Source: Nonomuraea zeae (GTDB lineage: Bacteria > Actinomycetota > Actinomycetes > Streptosporangiales > Streptosporangiaceae). Taken from it: a DNA stretch of 64,000 nucleotides. Each line of letters starts with the position of its first letter. Position 1 is the first letter of the stretch. Shown in pieces: positions 8,379-16,683 of the stretch. Below the pieces are notes generated by a model. The model searched no databases and had not been told where the DNA came from. It saw only the letters and a program-made list of their open reading frames with translations. The translations under genes and the position numbers were made by a program. Location of the stretch: the NCBI RefSeq assembly GCF_005889725.1, contig NZ_VCKX01000019.1, forward strand, positions 1 to 64,000, given 5' to 3'.

Positions 8379-9098
8379 GTGATCGAACTCCAACGTCTGA
8401 CGAAACGCTACGGCGACACCCTGGCCGTGGACGAGCTGTCCGTCACGGTCGAGCCGGGCCATGTGACCGGTTTCCTCGGCCCTAATGGCGCCGGCAAGTC
8501 CACCACGATGCGCCTGATCCTCGGCCTAGACGCCCCGACCTCCGGCCAGGCCTTGGTCAACGGCCGCCGATACACGTCGATCAGCCGGCCGATGCACCAG
8601 GTGGGCGCGCTGCTGGACGCAAGCGCCGTTCACGGAGGCCGCTCCGCGTACAACCACCTGCTCTGCCTGGCTCGCACCAATGGCATCGGCCCCATGCGGG
8701 TGGCCGAAGTGCTGGAGCAGGTCGGTCTGGCGGGCGTGGCCAGGAAAAGAGCGGGTGGCTTCTCTCTGGGCATGAAGCAGCGACTCGGTATCGCATCGGC
8801 GCTGCTCGGCGACCCGGGCGTGCTGATGTTCGACGAGCCGGTCAACGGCCTGGATCCCGACGGTGTGCGCTGGATTCGCGACCTCATGCGTTCGCTGGCC
8901 GCCGAGGGCAGGACGGTCCTGCTCTCCAGCCACTTGATGAGCGAAATGGCCCTCACCGCCGAGCGCATCATCATCGTCGGCCGCGGCAAGCTGATCGCCG
9001 AGGCCACCGTCGCGGAGCTCACGGCCCGCTACCCGTCGCTCGAAGACGCCTACATGGCCCTGACCGCCGACAGCGTTCAATATGGAGCAAAGCGATGA
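8379..9098 (+). CDS. ABC transporter ATP-binding protein (ABC-2 exporter)
   Basis: 239 residues from GTG 8379 (VIELQRLTKRYGDTLAVDE, the normal beginning of this family); an in-frame start at 8283 would add an unlikely tail. Walker A is GPNGAGKST, the signature FSLGMKQRLG, Walker B VLMFDEPVNGLDPDG, and the switch histidine lies in LLSSHLMSEM. It belongs to the class that powers bacitracin-like or multidrug ABC-2 exporters. It heads a three-gene operon with two permeases, joined by ATGA overlaps, and is divergent from the two-component genes that probably control it. The substrate cannot be read from the sequence. Confidence 0.92.
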   Translation: MIELQRLTKRYGDTLAVDELSVTVEPGHVTGFLGPNGAGKSTTMRLILGLDAPTSGQALVNGRRYTSISRPMHQVGALLDASAVHGGRSAYNHLLCLARTNGIGPMRVAEVLEQVGLAGVARKRAGGFSLGMKQRLGIASALLGDPGVLMFDEPVNGLDPDGVRWIRDLMRSLAAEGRTVLLSSHLMSEMALTAERIIIVGRGKLIAEATVAELTARYPSLEDAYMALTADSVQYGAKR

Positions 9099-9859
9099 AG
9101 CCGACTCTCTCCTCCGAGTGGCTCAAGCTTCGCTCGGTCACCTCCACTCACCACGCCATAGGCACGGCCGCCATGACGGTGGTCCTCGGAGTGGCCTGGA
9201 CCCTCTATGTGAGCAGCCTCGCCGAAAGCCGCGGCTCGCTGCGGGCCGCGGCTCCTGAGCAGGGCTTTCTGCCACTGGTCCAGATCAGCCTGGCGGTCCT
9301 CGGAGTGCTCGCGATCACTTCCGAGTACGCCACAGGCATGATCCGCCCCAGCCTCACCGCTGTCCCCAAGCGAGGAACGTTACTCCTGGCCAAGGCTGGG
9401 ATCGTCGGCCTGGTCACACTCGTCGCCGCCGGCGCCGTCCTTCTGGTCACCTACTGCACGAGCCGCTTGATCGCGAACGGTCGGCACTTGGGCTTCAACG
9501 ACACTTCGTTCGCCGACGACCTGCCCATGCTCCTCGCCTCTGCGTTGTCGGTAGCCGCGCTCGCGCTGGTGGGTCTCGGCCTCGGTGCCGCCATCCGATC
9601 AACGGCGGGCGCGATCGTGGCAGTCGTCGCGTTGCTGTTCGTGCTACCTGGCATCGTCAACTACCTGCCCCCACCGTGGAACACCCGCGTGGCCACGTTG
9701 CTGCTGCCGAACCTCGTCCCCCAAATAGCGGACCAGCGACTGTCTTCTCGTCTGGGCGATGGGTTCCTACCTCCCTGGGCTGCGGTAGCCGTCCTCCTCG
9801 CCTATCCCGTCGTCGCCCTCGCCATCGGCTACCACCTCTTCAAACGGAGGGACGCATGA
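9095..9859 (+). CDS. ABC-2 type permease (first of two)
   Basis: 254 residues. It begins MKPTLSSEWLKLRSVTST, the short cytoplasmic start common to actinomycete ABC-2 permeases, followed by about six hydrophobic segments (near 25-45, 65-80, 105-125, 150-170, 177-195 and 225-245). The motif ITSEYATGMIRPSLTAVPKR is the typical loop after helix 2. ATG 9095 overlaps the ATPase stop (ATGA), and its own stop overlaps the next start the same way. It is an inner-membrane half of an exporter with the adjacent permease and ATPase. The substrate is unknown. Confidence 0.9.
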   Translation: MKPTLSSEWLKLRSVTSTHHAIGTAAMTVVLGVAWTLYVSSLAESRGSLRAAAPEQGFLPLVQISLAVLGVLAITSEYATGMIRPSLTAVPKRGTLLLAKAGIVGLVTLVAAGAVLLVTYCTSRLIANGRHLGFNDTSFADDLPMLLASALSVAALALVGLGLGAAIRSTAGAIVAVVALLFVLPGIVNYLPPPWNTRVATLLLPNLVPQIADQRLSSRLGDGFLPPWAAVAVLLAYPVVALAIGYHLFKRRDA

Positions 9860-10656
9860 GCGTTCAAGCGGAGGGACGTGTGAGCGTGCTCGCCTCCGAA
9901 TGGGTAAAAGTCCGATCCGTGCGCTCGACGTTCCTGATCCTCGCCATCAGCCTCGGCGCCATCCTCCTCGGACTCGCGCTCGCCGTGATGGCGGCGAGCA
10001 TGTACGACAGCGTGTCTCCCGAGCGTCAGCGCATCGCCCAGATCGCAGACCTTGAGGAAGTAGTAGTCATCGTGCCCCAGCTCTGCATGGGCATCCTCGG
10101 CACTTTGGCCATCACCTCGGAGCACGTGACCGGCCTGATCAGAGCAAGCCTGACCGTAGTCCCTCGCCGCTGGCCCATACTCACCGCCAAAGCCGCGATC
10201 GCAGGGACACTTGGCCTGGTCATCGGCCTGACAACAGTCTTCGGTACGTATTTCGTCACCGGATGGGTGCTCGGTGACCGCTTCCAGGGCGCCTACAGCA
10301 CCGCGTTCGCGGACAGGCTTCCTCTGCTGGCCGCCACCAGTCTCACGGTGCCGGTTTTCGCGCTGCTCGGCCTCGGACTGGGCGCGATCTTGCGGTCCAC
10401 CGCCGCCGCGATCGCCATCCTGGTCGGCCTGGCCTACGTCATCCCGATGATCATCGGCAACATTCCAGAGCCCTGGAGCGAACGTCTCGGCTCCCTGATG
10501 CTCGGAGCACTCCCCCGCGAGATCACCGGCGACATCATCACCACCTCGGTGTACGGCTCGCTGCTACCTCCCGCTGCAGCGCTCGCGGTGCTGGTCGCCT
10601 ACGCGGCCCTCCCCTTGCTGGCCGCAACGTGGCTCATACGCCGGAGGGACGCCTAG
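9856..10656 (+). CDS. ABC-2 type permease (second of two)
   Basis: 266 residues from ATG 9856, which overlaps the preceding stop; a longer in-frame start inside the previous gene is a shadow. It is a paralogue of that permease: both have LASEWVKVRSVRST-like starts and the loop ITSEHVTGLIRASLTVVPRR, and six membrane segments at similar spacing. A heterodimeric permease with one shared ATPase is likely. It ends RRRDA, the same tail as the first permease, and the junction region contains repeated GGAGGGAC(G) sequence, suggesting the pair arose by tandem duplication. No terminator is obvious after the stop. Confidence 0.9.
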   Translation: MSVQAEGRVSVLASEWVKVRSVRSTFLILAISLGAILLGLALAVMAASMYDSVSPERQRIAQIADLEEVVVIVPQLCMGILGTLAITSEHVTGLIRASLTVVPRRWPILTAKAAIAGTLGLVIGLTTVFGTYFVTGWVLGDRFQGAYSTAFADRLPLLAATSLTVPVFALLGLGLGAILRSTAAAIAILVGLAYVIPMIIGNIPEPWSERLGSLMLGALPREITGDIITTSVYGSLLPPAAALAVLVAYAALPLLAATWLIRRRDA

Positions 10657-10956
10657 CATGCAGCCGCCGAAGCCCATGATGCGCTCGTCTAACCGCCGAG
10701 CCACCACCCATCGCTCCCTCGGCCCTCAGCGAGGCGCGTGGCACCTGATCTGCCACATCATCGGCATCATCGGCCTTCGACGGCTACACACCCTGCTGGA
10801 GTCTCGACCCTCGGCAAAACCACGATCGCATATGGAGGCTCCAGCAGCACCACAACAGCCGCCACACACCCGACCATCCAGCGGATCCATCAGCCGGCAC
10901 ACCCGCCGGGTTCCAACGAACCGTGAGAGCCGGCACACCGCCAGGCATCTAACCAA
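10657..10956. other. Gene-free interval
   Basis: Between the transporter operon and the IS remnant I find no protein family, RNA gene or clear repeat. A plus-strand frame open from 10658 to 14764 is not a gene: it is antisense to RNase J and DapA and kept open by codon bias. Confidence 0.6.
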
Positions 10957-11235
10957 GACTGCCAGTACACCAGCGCCGACTACACCGCCCTGGCCGAATG
11001 GCTCGGGGTGCGCCAGTCGGTCGGTCGAACCGGTCAGTGCTGGGACAACGCGCTGGCAGAGTCGTTCTTCGCCACGATCAAGGGCGAGCTTCTCGACGCG
11101 CAGTCCTGGCCCACCCGAGCTGCCGCTCGCGGCGCGATCTTCGAGTTCATCGAGGGCTGGTACAACCTCCGGTGACTGCACAGCAGCCTGGGCTACCGTA
11201 GCCCTGCCGACTACGAGGCCGCTCACGTGGCCTGA
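10957..11235 (+). pseudogene. IS3-family transposase (OrfB) C-terminal remnant with internal stop
   Basis: The frame reads CQYTSADYTALAEWLG, then GQCWDNALAESFFATIKGEL, then FIEGWYNLR, a TGA at 11173-11175, and continues LHSSLGYRSPADYEAAHVA before TGA 11233-11235. This is the last ~90 residues of an IS3-type DDE integrase; the catalytic glutamate is the one in ALAESFFATIK. The internal TGA replaces a normally encoded arginine (CGA to TGA). The N-terminal two thirds, including the first two catalytic aspartates, is missing. The bases just after it (about 11248-11275, GTCCGTCAAAGCGGAACAAG) look like the right terminal repeat. No left end is visible. Confidence 0.85.
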
Positions 11236-11397
11236 CACCACAACGATGGTGTCCGTCAAAGCGGAACAAGCTCACGGCCTTCCGGCAACTCATGGGCACC
11301 GCCATACGCCCGAACGTCCAACGCCTCATGTGCGCCGCCGCCATACGCCCGAGCCTTCAACGCATCCGGACGACCGCCCCGCGCGCGAGCATCCACG

Positions 11398-11427
11398 GGT
11401 ACGGCAGGCGAGTCCGCCTGCCGTACC
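11398..11427 (-). terminator. Terminator hairpin of the RNase J gene
   Basis: GGTACGGCAGGCG and CGCCTGCCGTACC form a perfect 13-bp stem around AGTC, 10 bases beyond the RNase J stop codon. There is no strong U tract, as is usual in actinomycetes. Between the IS remnant and this hairpin, GCCATACGCCCGA is present twice, 39 bp apart (11301 and 11340). Confidence 0.8.
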
Positions 11428-11437
11428 GTCAGAAGGC

Positions 11438-13123
11438 TCAGACCTCGAGCACAACCGGGATGATCATCGGCCGGCGGCGGTAGGTGTCACTCACCCAGCG
11501 CCCCACAGTACGACGGACCACCCGGCGGATCTCCTGCATGTCGACCACGCCGTCCGCCGCTTTCTCCTCCAGAGCCCTTTGGATCTGAGGGATGAACTCG
11601 TCGAACTGCATGGGGTCGATACCGGATCCACGCGCGTGGATCTCCGGGCCTGCGGTGAGCTTCCCCGTGCTGGAATCGACCACGACGACCACCGAGATGA
11701 ACCCCTCGTCGCCGAGGATCCTGCGATCCTTCAACGAGGTGTCGGTGATCTCGCCCACCGACGAACCGTCCACGTACACGTACCCGGCATGCACCGCGCC
11801 GACGATCCGTGCCCGGCCGTCGACGAGGTCCACCACGACGCCGTCCTCGGCGATCACGATGTGGTCGGCGGGCACACCGGTGAGGGCGGCCAGCTTGGCG
11901 TGGGCACGGAGGTGACGCCACTCACCGTGTACGGGCATGAAGTTCGACGGACGGGTCAGGTTCAGCACGTAGAGGAGCTCGCCTGCGGCCGCATGACCGG
12001 ATACGTGCACCTTGGCATTGCCCTTGTGCACGACACGGGCACCCCACCGGGTCAGGCCGTTGATCACCTTGTTGACCGCGGTCTCGTTCCCTGGCACCAG
12101 CGACGAGGCCATGAGCACCGTGTCACCAGCGGCGATGCGGATTGGATGATCGCGGTTGGCCATTCTGGACAGCGCCGCCATGGGTTCGCCCTGGGACCCG
12201 GTGCAGATCAGCACCACGTCTTCCGGTGGCCACTCCTCAATGTCGCGGGAGTCGACGATGAGGCCCGGTGGGACATGGAGATAGCCCAGATCCCGAGCGA
12301 CGCCCATGTTGCGCACCATCGAGCGGCCGACCAGGGCCACCTTTCGACCGTGCCGTGCGGCGGCGTCCATGACCTGCTGGATGCGGTGCACGTGCGAGGC
12401 GAAGCTGGCCACGATGACCCGCTGCTCGGACGTGCGGATCACCTCGTCGATGACTGGAGCGATCTCCCGCTCGCTGGTGACGAACCCCGGCACCTCGGCG
12501 TTGGTCGAGTCGGACATCAGCAGGTCGACGCCCTCGGTCCCGAGCCTGGCGAAACCACCGAGGTCGGTGAGGCGGCCGTCGCTCGGCAACTGGTCCATCC
12601 GGAAGTCACCGGTGTGCAGGACGATGCCCGCAGGCGTCCTGATGGCCACGGCCAGCGCGTCGGGGATGGAGTGGTTGACCGCGAGGAACTCGCAGTCAAA
12701 GGGTCCGAATATATGCCGTTCGCCCTCGACTACCTCGAGTTTGGTCGGCTGGATCCTGTGCTCAGTGAGCTTGGCCTCGATCAAGGCAAGCGTGAGCTTG
12801 GATCCGATGAGCGGGATATTGCGCCGCTCGCGCAGAAGGTACGGCACTGCCCCGATATGGTCCTCGTGGGCGTGTGTCAGCACCACGGCTTCGACATCGT
12901 CGAGCCGGTCCCTGATGTATTCGAAGTCAGGCAGGATGAGGTCGACGCCCGGCTGGTCAGGCTCAGGGAACAACACCCCGCAATCGACAATCAGCAGGCG
13001 GCCGTCATATTCGAAGACGGCCATGTTCCTGCCGATCTCTCCCAGTCCGCCGAGCGCAACGATGCGCAAGCCGCCCTCAGGCAGCGTCGGCGGCGGGCCC
13101 AGCTCAGGATGTGGATGGCTCAT
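11438..13123 (-). CDS. rnj: Ribonuclease J
   Basis: 561 residues, the standard length. A metallo-beta-lactamase/beta-CASP 5'-3' exo- and endoribonuclease for mRNA decay and rRNA maturation, cytoplasmic. The zinc motif HAHEDHIGAVPYLL is near residue 85, with further ligands in LHTGDFRMDQLP and in FMPVHGEWRHLRAH. The beta-CASP portion includes SDSTNAEVPG and CTGSQGEPMAAL, and the C-terminal domain ends PMIIPVVLEV. It begins MSHPHPELG. It follows dapA on the same strand with a 54-bp gap, the conserved actinobacterial dapA-rnj pair, and ends at a strong hairpin. Confidence 0.96.
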   Translation of the reverse strand: MSHPHPELGPPPTLPEGGLRIVALGGLGEIGRNMAVFEYDGRLLIVDCGVLFPEPDQPGVDLILPDFEYIRDRLDDVEAVVLTHAHEDHIGAVPYLLRERRNIPLIGSKLTLALIEAKLTEHRIQPTKLEVVEGERHIFGPFDCEFLAVNHSIPDALAVAIRTPAGIVLHTGDFRMDQLPSDGRLTDLGGFARLGTEGVDLLMSDSTNAEVPGFVTSEREIAPVIDEVIRTSEQRVIVASFASHVHRIQQVMDAAARHGRKVALVGRSMVRNMGVARDLGYLHVPPGLIVDSRDIEEWPPEDVVLICTGSQGEPMAALSRMANRDHPIRIAAGDTVLMASSLVPGNETAVNKVINGLTRWGARVVHKGNAKVHVSGHAAAGELLYVLNLTRPSNFMPVHGEWRHLRAHAKLAALTGVPADHIVIAEDGVVVDLVDGRARIVGAVHAGYVYVDGSSVGEITDTSLKDRRILGDEGFISVVVVVDSSTGKLTAGPEIHARGSGIDPMQFDEFIPQIQRALEEKAADGVVDMQEIRRVVRRTVGRWVSDTYRRRPMIIPVVLEV

Positions 13124-13177
13124 GACTGGCCCCCACGGTCAGATCGTGTTCTCAAAACTCCCAGTTCCTCCCCGTTC

Positions 13178-14095
13178 CTATTCGTCTGTCAACTTCACCC
13201 CGCCGGCTACCAGGCAAGCGCGCAGCTCGGCGATCTGCTTCTCTGTTGCGTCCACGAGCGGGAGCCGTACCGGTCCTACCGGCACACCCACCATGCTCAG
13301 TGCCGCCTTTGCCATGATCGCGCCACCGGCGCGAAGCATGATCCCGTCCACCACCGGGGCCACCTGGCTGTGCACCTCCAGGGCCTGCGCGACATCGCCG
13401 TTCTTGTGCAGGCGGATCATGCGGGCCAAATCGGCGCCCACTACATGCCCGACAACGCTGACGAACCCGGCCGCGCCGAGGGAGAGCCATGCCAGGTTGA
13501 GCAGGTCGTCGCCGGAGTAGAAGGCGAGATCGGTGGCTACCATCACCTGGCTGCCGGCGAAGAGGTCGCCCTTCGCGTCCTTCACAGCCACGATGCGCTC
13601 GTGCTGAGCCAGGCGGATCAGGGTTTCAGTCTTGATTGGTACACCACTGCGTCCCGGGATGTCGTACAGCATCACGGGAAGGTCGGTCGCGTCCGCGACG
13701 GCGGTGAAGTGGCGGTACAGCCCTTCCTGCGGGGGCTTGTTGTAGTAAGGCGTCACTACCAGCAAGCCATGCGCTCCGGCACGGGCCGCCTGCTTCGCGA
13801 GCTCGACGCTGTGACGAGTGTCGTTGGTGCCCGCGCCCGCTACGACGGTCGCGCGGTCGCCGACCGCTTCGAGGACTGCGCTGACGATGCGCTGCTTCTC
13901 CTCGTCCGAAGTGGTGGGCGACTCACCGGTCGTCCCGTTGACGATCAAGCCGTCGTTACGCTGCTCATCCACCAGATAGGTGGCAAGACGTCGCACAGCC
14001 ACATAATCGACCTCGCCGTCAGGCGTGAACGGCGTGACCATGGCGGTCAGCATGCGGCCGAAGGGTGCGTCAGTGGTTCCAGTTGGCGATGCCAT
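13178..14095 (-). CDS. dapA: 4-hydroxy-tetrahydrodipicolinate synthase
   Basis: 305 residues. It condenses pyruvate with aspartate semialdehyde, the first committed step of lysine/meso-diaminopimelate synthesis, in the cytoplasm. Motifs are GRMLTAMVTPF, NGTTGESPTTSDEEK, the tyrosine region YYNKPPQEGLYRHF, MLYDIPGRSG and the Schiff-base lysine in IVAVKDAKGD. The start is ATG 14095 (MASPTGTTDAPF): TAGCGT lies 7 nt upstream on the minus strand, indicating a leaderless mRNA. A longer frame to 14218 has no family support. It is followed by the RNase J gene. The reductase dapB is about 32 kb away in this window beside pnp. Confidence 0.95.
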   Translation of the reverse strand: MASPTGTTDAPFGRMLTAMVTPFTPDGEVDYVAVRRLATYLVDEQRNDGLIVNGTTGESPTTSDEEKQRIVSAVLEAVGDRATVVAGAGTNDTRHSVELAKQAARAGAHGLLVVTPYYNKPPQEGLYRHFTAVADATDLPVMLYDIPGRSGVPIKTETLIRLAQHERIVAVKDAKGDLFAGSQVMVATDLAFYSGDDLLNLAWLSLGAAGFVSVVGHVVGADLARMIRLHKNGDVAQALEVHSQVAPVVDGIMLRAGGAIMAKAALSMVGVPVGPVRLPLVDATEKQIAELRACLVAGGVKLTDE

Positions 14096-14745
14096 AGTGC
14101 GAACGCTACCTGGATTCAGAAATCCAGTGGACGTCGCCACCCCGCTTTGCCTGCCTGGAGCCGCTTTTTGCCCGCTTTCGCCGACGTCTCGCGAGCCCTC
14201 CTCACACCAGACCACCACTCAGCCCGGTCTCGTTGCCCCACCTCTGGCATCCGCCGCCGTTTCACGATCGCGTTTTCCGGCCAGAGTCACCTGACCGCCT
14301 GGGCTGGTGATCACTTTCCCAGAATTCTTGCGAACCAACCACATCAGAAGCCTCCGACCCAGCGTCCGCTGAAACTCAGCGCATCACGTCCGTCCGTCTC
14401 CGGCGCTCTGAGGTCCCCGGTAAGGTCGCCGTGTCCGTCACCGGCCAGAACCGGACTTGGCCGTTCTCATATCGCTACGCCACGTCTGCGACCAGGGCAA
14501 ACTCGTTCACACTCCCTGCGGACGCGACCCAGACCCAACCATCCAGCCCCTGTACAGGCCATAACGCCCACTGCGGTTCGCAGCCTCGCCGATGGTGTCC
14601 TGGCGAGTGGAGACTCGATGATCAAGCGGCTGGTCGCGTACCGGTCGCATGAGGCCGCGTGGGCGAAAAGTGACACCGCTCGACGGGACGTCACCGTCTC
14701 GCCATGTTCGGGTCGCTACGCACTGGCGGTGAAGGGAATGCCTGG
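14096..14745. other. Gene-free interval between dapA and the acetyltransferase
   Basis: Apart from the dapA promoter (TAGCGT on the minus strand, 14103-14108) I see nothing convincing. Short frames on both strands (for example 14431-14652 plus, 14467-14694 minus) lack ribosome sites and recognisable motifs. Confidence 0.5.
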
Positions 14746-15189
14746 CTACAGCAGTTCGATCTGATACCTGATGAAACCCCGGTTTTCGGCCACTTTGTCG
14801 TACAAGCGCCGAGCAGTGCTGTTCGATTCGTGGGTGTTCCAGTAGACGCGGGAGCAGCCGCGCTCCCGCGACCAGGCGACCACAGCTTCGATCAGCGCGC
14901 GCCCGACGCCCCTGCCACGCACGTCTGAAGCGGTGAACAGATCTTGCAGGTAGCAGACGTCGGTGTCTGGCGCCGAGGTGTTGGCATGCGTGAAGAAATG
15001 TGTGATACCGACGAGCCGCCCATCCACTCTTGCCCCGAAGGCGTGTACCCGGGTGTCGGCCATGAACTCCTGCCAGGCCCGCTCATACATCTCCGCTGGC
15101 TCGACGCGCTGGTAGAAGTCGATGTACGCACGGAACAAGCCCTCCCATGCGTCCCGGTCGGATGGAAGGAGCTTGCCAATGTCGATCAT
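14746..15189 (-). CDS. GNAT-family N-acetyltransferase
   Basis: 147 residues, a complete single GNAT domain. The acetyl-CoA loop is DVRGRGVGRALIEAV, followed by VYWNTHESNSTARRLYDKVAENRGF, which is strongly like the yeast/bacterial polyamine-type GNATs (N-x-x-A-x-x-L-Y). It is probably a cytosolic small-molecule acetyltransferase; the substrate is unknown. The start is ATG 15189 because AGAGGAAA lies just upstream with good spacing; a frame extending to 15294 has no such site. It is monocistronic as far as can be seen. Confidence 0.9.
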   Translation of the reverse strand: MIDIGKLLPSDRDAWEGLFRAYIDFYQRVEPAEMYERAWQEFMADTRVHAFGARVDGRLVGITHFFTHANTSAPDTDVCYLQDLFTASDVRGRGVGRALIEAVVAWSRERGCSRVYWNTHESNSTARRLYDKVAENRGFIRYQIELL

Positions 15190-15925
15190 GAATTTCCTCT
15201 TGCTCGTGCAGCCCGGAGAAGGCCTTGACCAGCGGCCCTGATGCTGCCATGCCGCGTTGGAGACATGCCCGTATGGGCAGTTGATGGGATTCAATGTCAG
15301 ACCCTAGAAGAAAGTGGTCCTGCGAGATACGACCACTCTGCGGCGATAACAGGAGACCACTTTCGTACGGCGTCGGCGCGGGCGAGCGACCGTAAGATCC
15401 GTGCCGCTTCCGCCGCCGACGGAGAGACGATCAGCCGCGCCGAAGGACAGTTAGCCAGCCGAGCGCGACGGCTCGCCCCAGAGACGAAGAGTGCGCTCGC
15501 GGCGGAGCCGTGATCATCTTCGCTGCAAGGGCTCGCATTACGGTGCACACGAGGCGAAGGGATCTCAGCTTGGTGCTCACCAGACGAAGGCTCTCAACTG
15601 GTTACGCGCTGGGCAGAGGGTCTCAGCGTGCTGCGCTGCGCTGCGCCTGATCCGCGAAAAGCAACCAGCCATGGCCGCTAGGCTGCCTGAGGACCGGCAC
15701 AGCAGCCGTAGGTATTGGAAGAGGTCGCCGATATGTGCTCGGGGGTACACACATCGACGACCTCTACCGGAGAATCGCCACCCCTTACATCGGCGTTACA
15801 GGGTTTCTCCGATAATTTTCCGTCATCGCAAAGTTGGGGCTCCAGCGTCCATCGATGACGGTCGGTTACCTGCCGAATACGGCAACATGGGGCAACGCCT
15901 CACACGAACCCCCAGGGATGGACTA
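15190..15925. other. Gene-free interval with inverted repeats
   Basis: No supported gene. GAAAGTGGTC (15310-15319) and GACCACTTTC (15355-15364) form a perfect 10-bp inverted repeat 35 bp apart. TGCCC-GTAT-GGGCA occurs near 15268. A much longer imperfect hairpin lies at 15720-15765 and is listed separately. A 90-codon plus-strand frame (15241-15513) has a helical, Ala/Arg-rich C-terminal half but no ribosome site; I leave it out. Confidence 0.5.
15720..15765 (+). promoter_or_regulatory. Long hairpin upstream of the GntR/HutC regulator
   Basis: Arms of 18 bases (15720-15737, AGAGGTCGCCGATATGTG; 15748-15765, CACACATCGACGACCTCT) match at 16 positions around a 10-base loop CTCGGGGGTA. It lies about 160 bp before the regulator start. 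It could be a DNA operator for the regulator itself or an RNA structure in its leader. No poly-U follows. Confidence 0.5.
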
Positions 15926-16642
15926 GTGGCCACCTCAGATCCGGTCTACCTGCGTGTCGTCGAAGACATTCGGCGGCAGATCACCGACGGCACCCTTCCC
16001 CCCGGTGCGCCCATCCCCTCACGGGCGCAGCTGACCCGTAAGTATCAGGTCGGAGAGACCGCCGCCCGGCACGCGCTACGTGTGCTCGCCGGCGAAGGGC
16101 TCATCATCGGCCGCGTGGGCTCGGGTCATTACGTCAGGGAACGCCCCGACCTCACATCGCTTTACCGATGGCGCTTTCTCGACCATCCCGCCCCGTTTGC
16201 GGCTGACCTACAGGCACAAGGCAGACGTGTGACGTGGGATTGGCACAGCGAGCCCATCGAAGCGGGCCCCGACATCGCCAGACGGCTGCGTCTCAGCGGG
16301 CCCACCACGCTGAGCAGGACACACTACGTCTTTCGCGGTGACGGCAGACCGCTCCAGCTCGCGACGTCGTATGAGCCGATGGAGTTCGCCGCCCACTCGG
16401 AAGAGGAACGACGAAGTTTGGTCGCGAGGATGTACGCGCACGGCATAAAGATCACCGAGGTCGTCGAGAGCGTGCACACGCGCGTTCCTCGGCCGGCGGA
16501 AAGCGACGCGCTCGATCTGGCAGCCGGGGTGCATGTTCTGCACGTTGAACGGACTCATTGGGCGGGGGATCGTCCCGTGGAGACAAGCGACATCGTCATC
16601 CCGGGTGATCGCTTCCGGATCACGTACAGCATGCCGATCTAG
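15926..16642 (+). CDS. GntR-family transcriptional regulator, HutC/UTRA subfamily
   Basis: 238 residues. The winged helix (about 1-70) reads VYLRVVEDIRRQITDGTLPPGAPIPSR, then YQVGETAARHALRVLAGEGLI and GRVGSGHYV. The UTRA effector domain follows (about 90-235), with LSRTHYVFRGDGRPLQLATS and VLHVERTHWAGDRPVETSDIV, ending in the usual DRFRITYSMPI. I choose GTG 15926 because AGGGA at 15914-15918 has ideal spacing; ATG 15887 in frame lacks one. No obvious target operon is adjacent, but the 18-bp-arm hairpin upstream may be its own operator. A strong terminator follows the stop. The effector is unknown. Confidence 0.9.
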   Translation: MATSDPVYLRVVEDIRRQITDGTLPPGAPIPSRAQLTRKYQVGETAARHALRVLAGEGLIIGRVGSGHYVRERPDLTSLYRWRFLDHPAPFAADLQAQGRRVTWDWHSEPIEAGPDIARRLRLSGPTTLSRTHYVFRGDGRPLQLATSYEPMEFAAHSEEERRSLVARMYAHGIKITEVVESVHTRVPRPAESDALDLAAGVHVLHVERTHWAGDRPVETSDIVIPGDRFRITYSMPI

Positions 16643-16649
16643 GCCAGAA

Positions 16650-16683
16650 GGCTCCTGGCGAGCCGCGCACCTCGCCCGGAGCC
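16650..16683 (+). terminator. Terminator of the GntR/HutC gene
   Basis: GGCTCC-T-GGCGAG pairs with CTCGCC-C-GGAGCC around an 8-base loop, starting 8 bases after the TAG. Confidence 0.8.

Noticed and set aside
10658..14764. Plus-strand open frame of 1368 codons
   Set aside because: It runs antisense through RNase J and DapA; it is open only because of third-position GC bias, has no domain and no ribosome site.
15241..15513. 90-codon plus-strand frame with a helical Ala/Arg-rich end
   Set aside because: No start signal and no family; spans an inverted repeat. Kept as an unknown interval.
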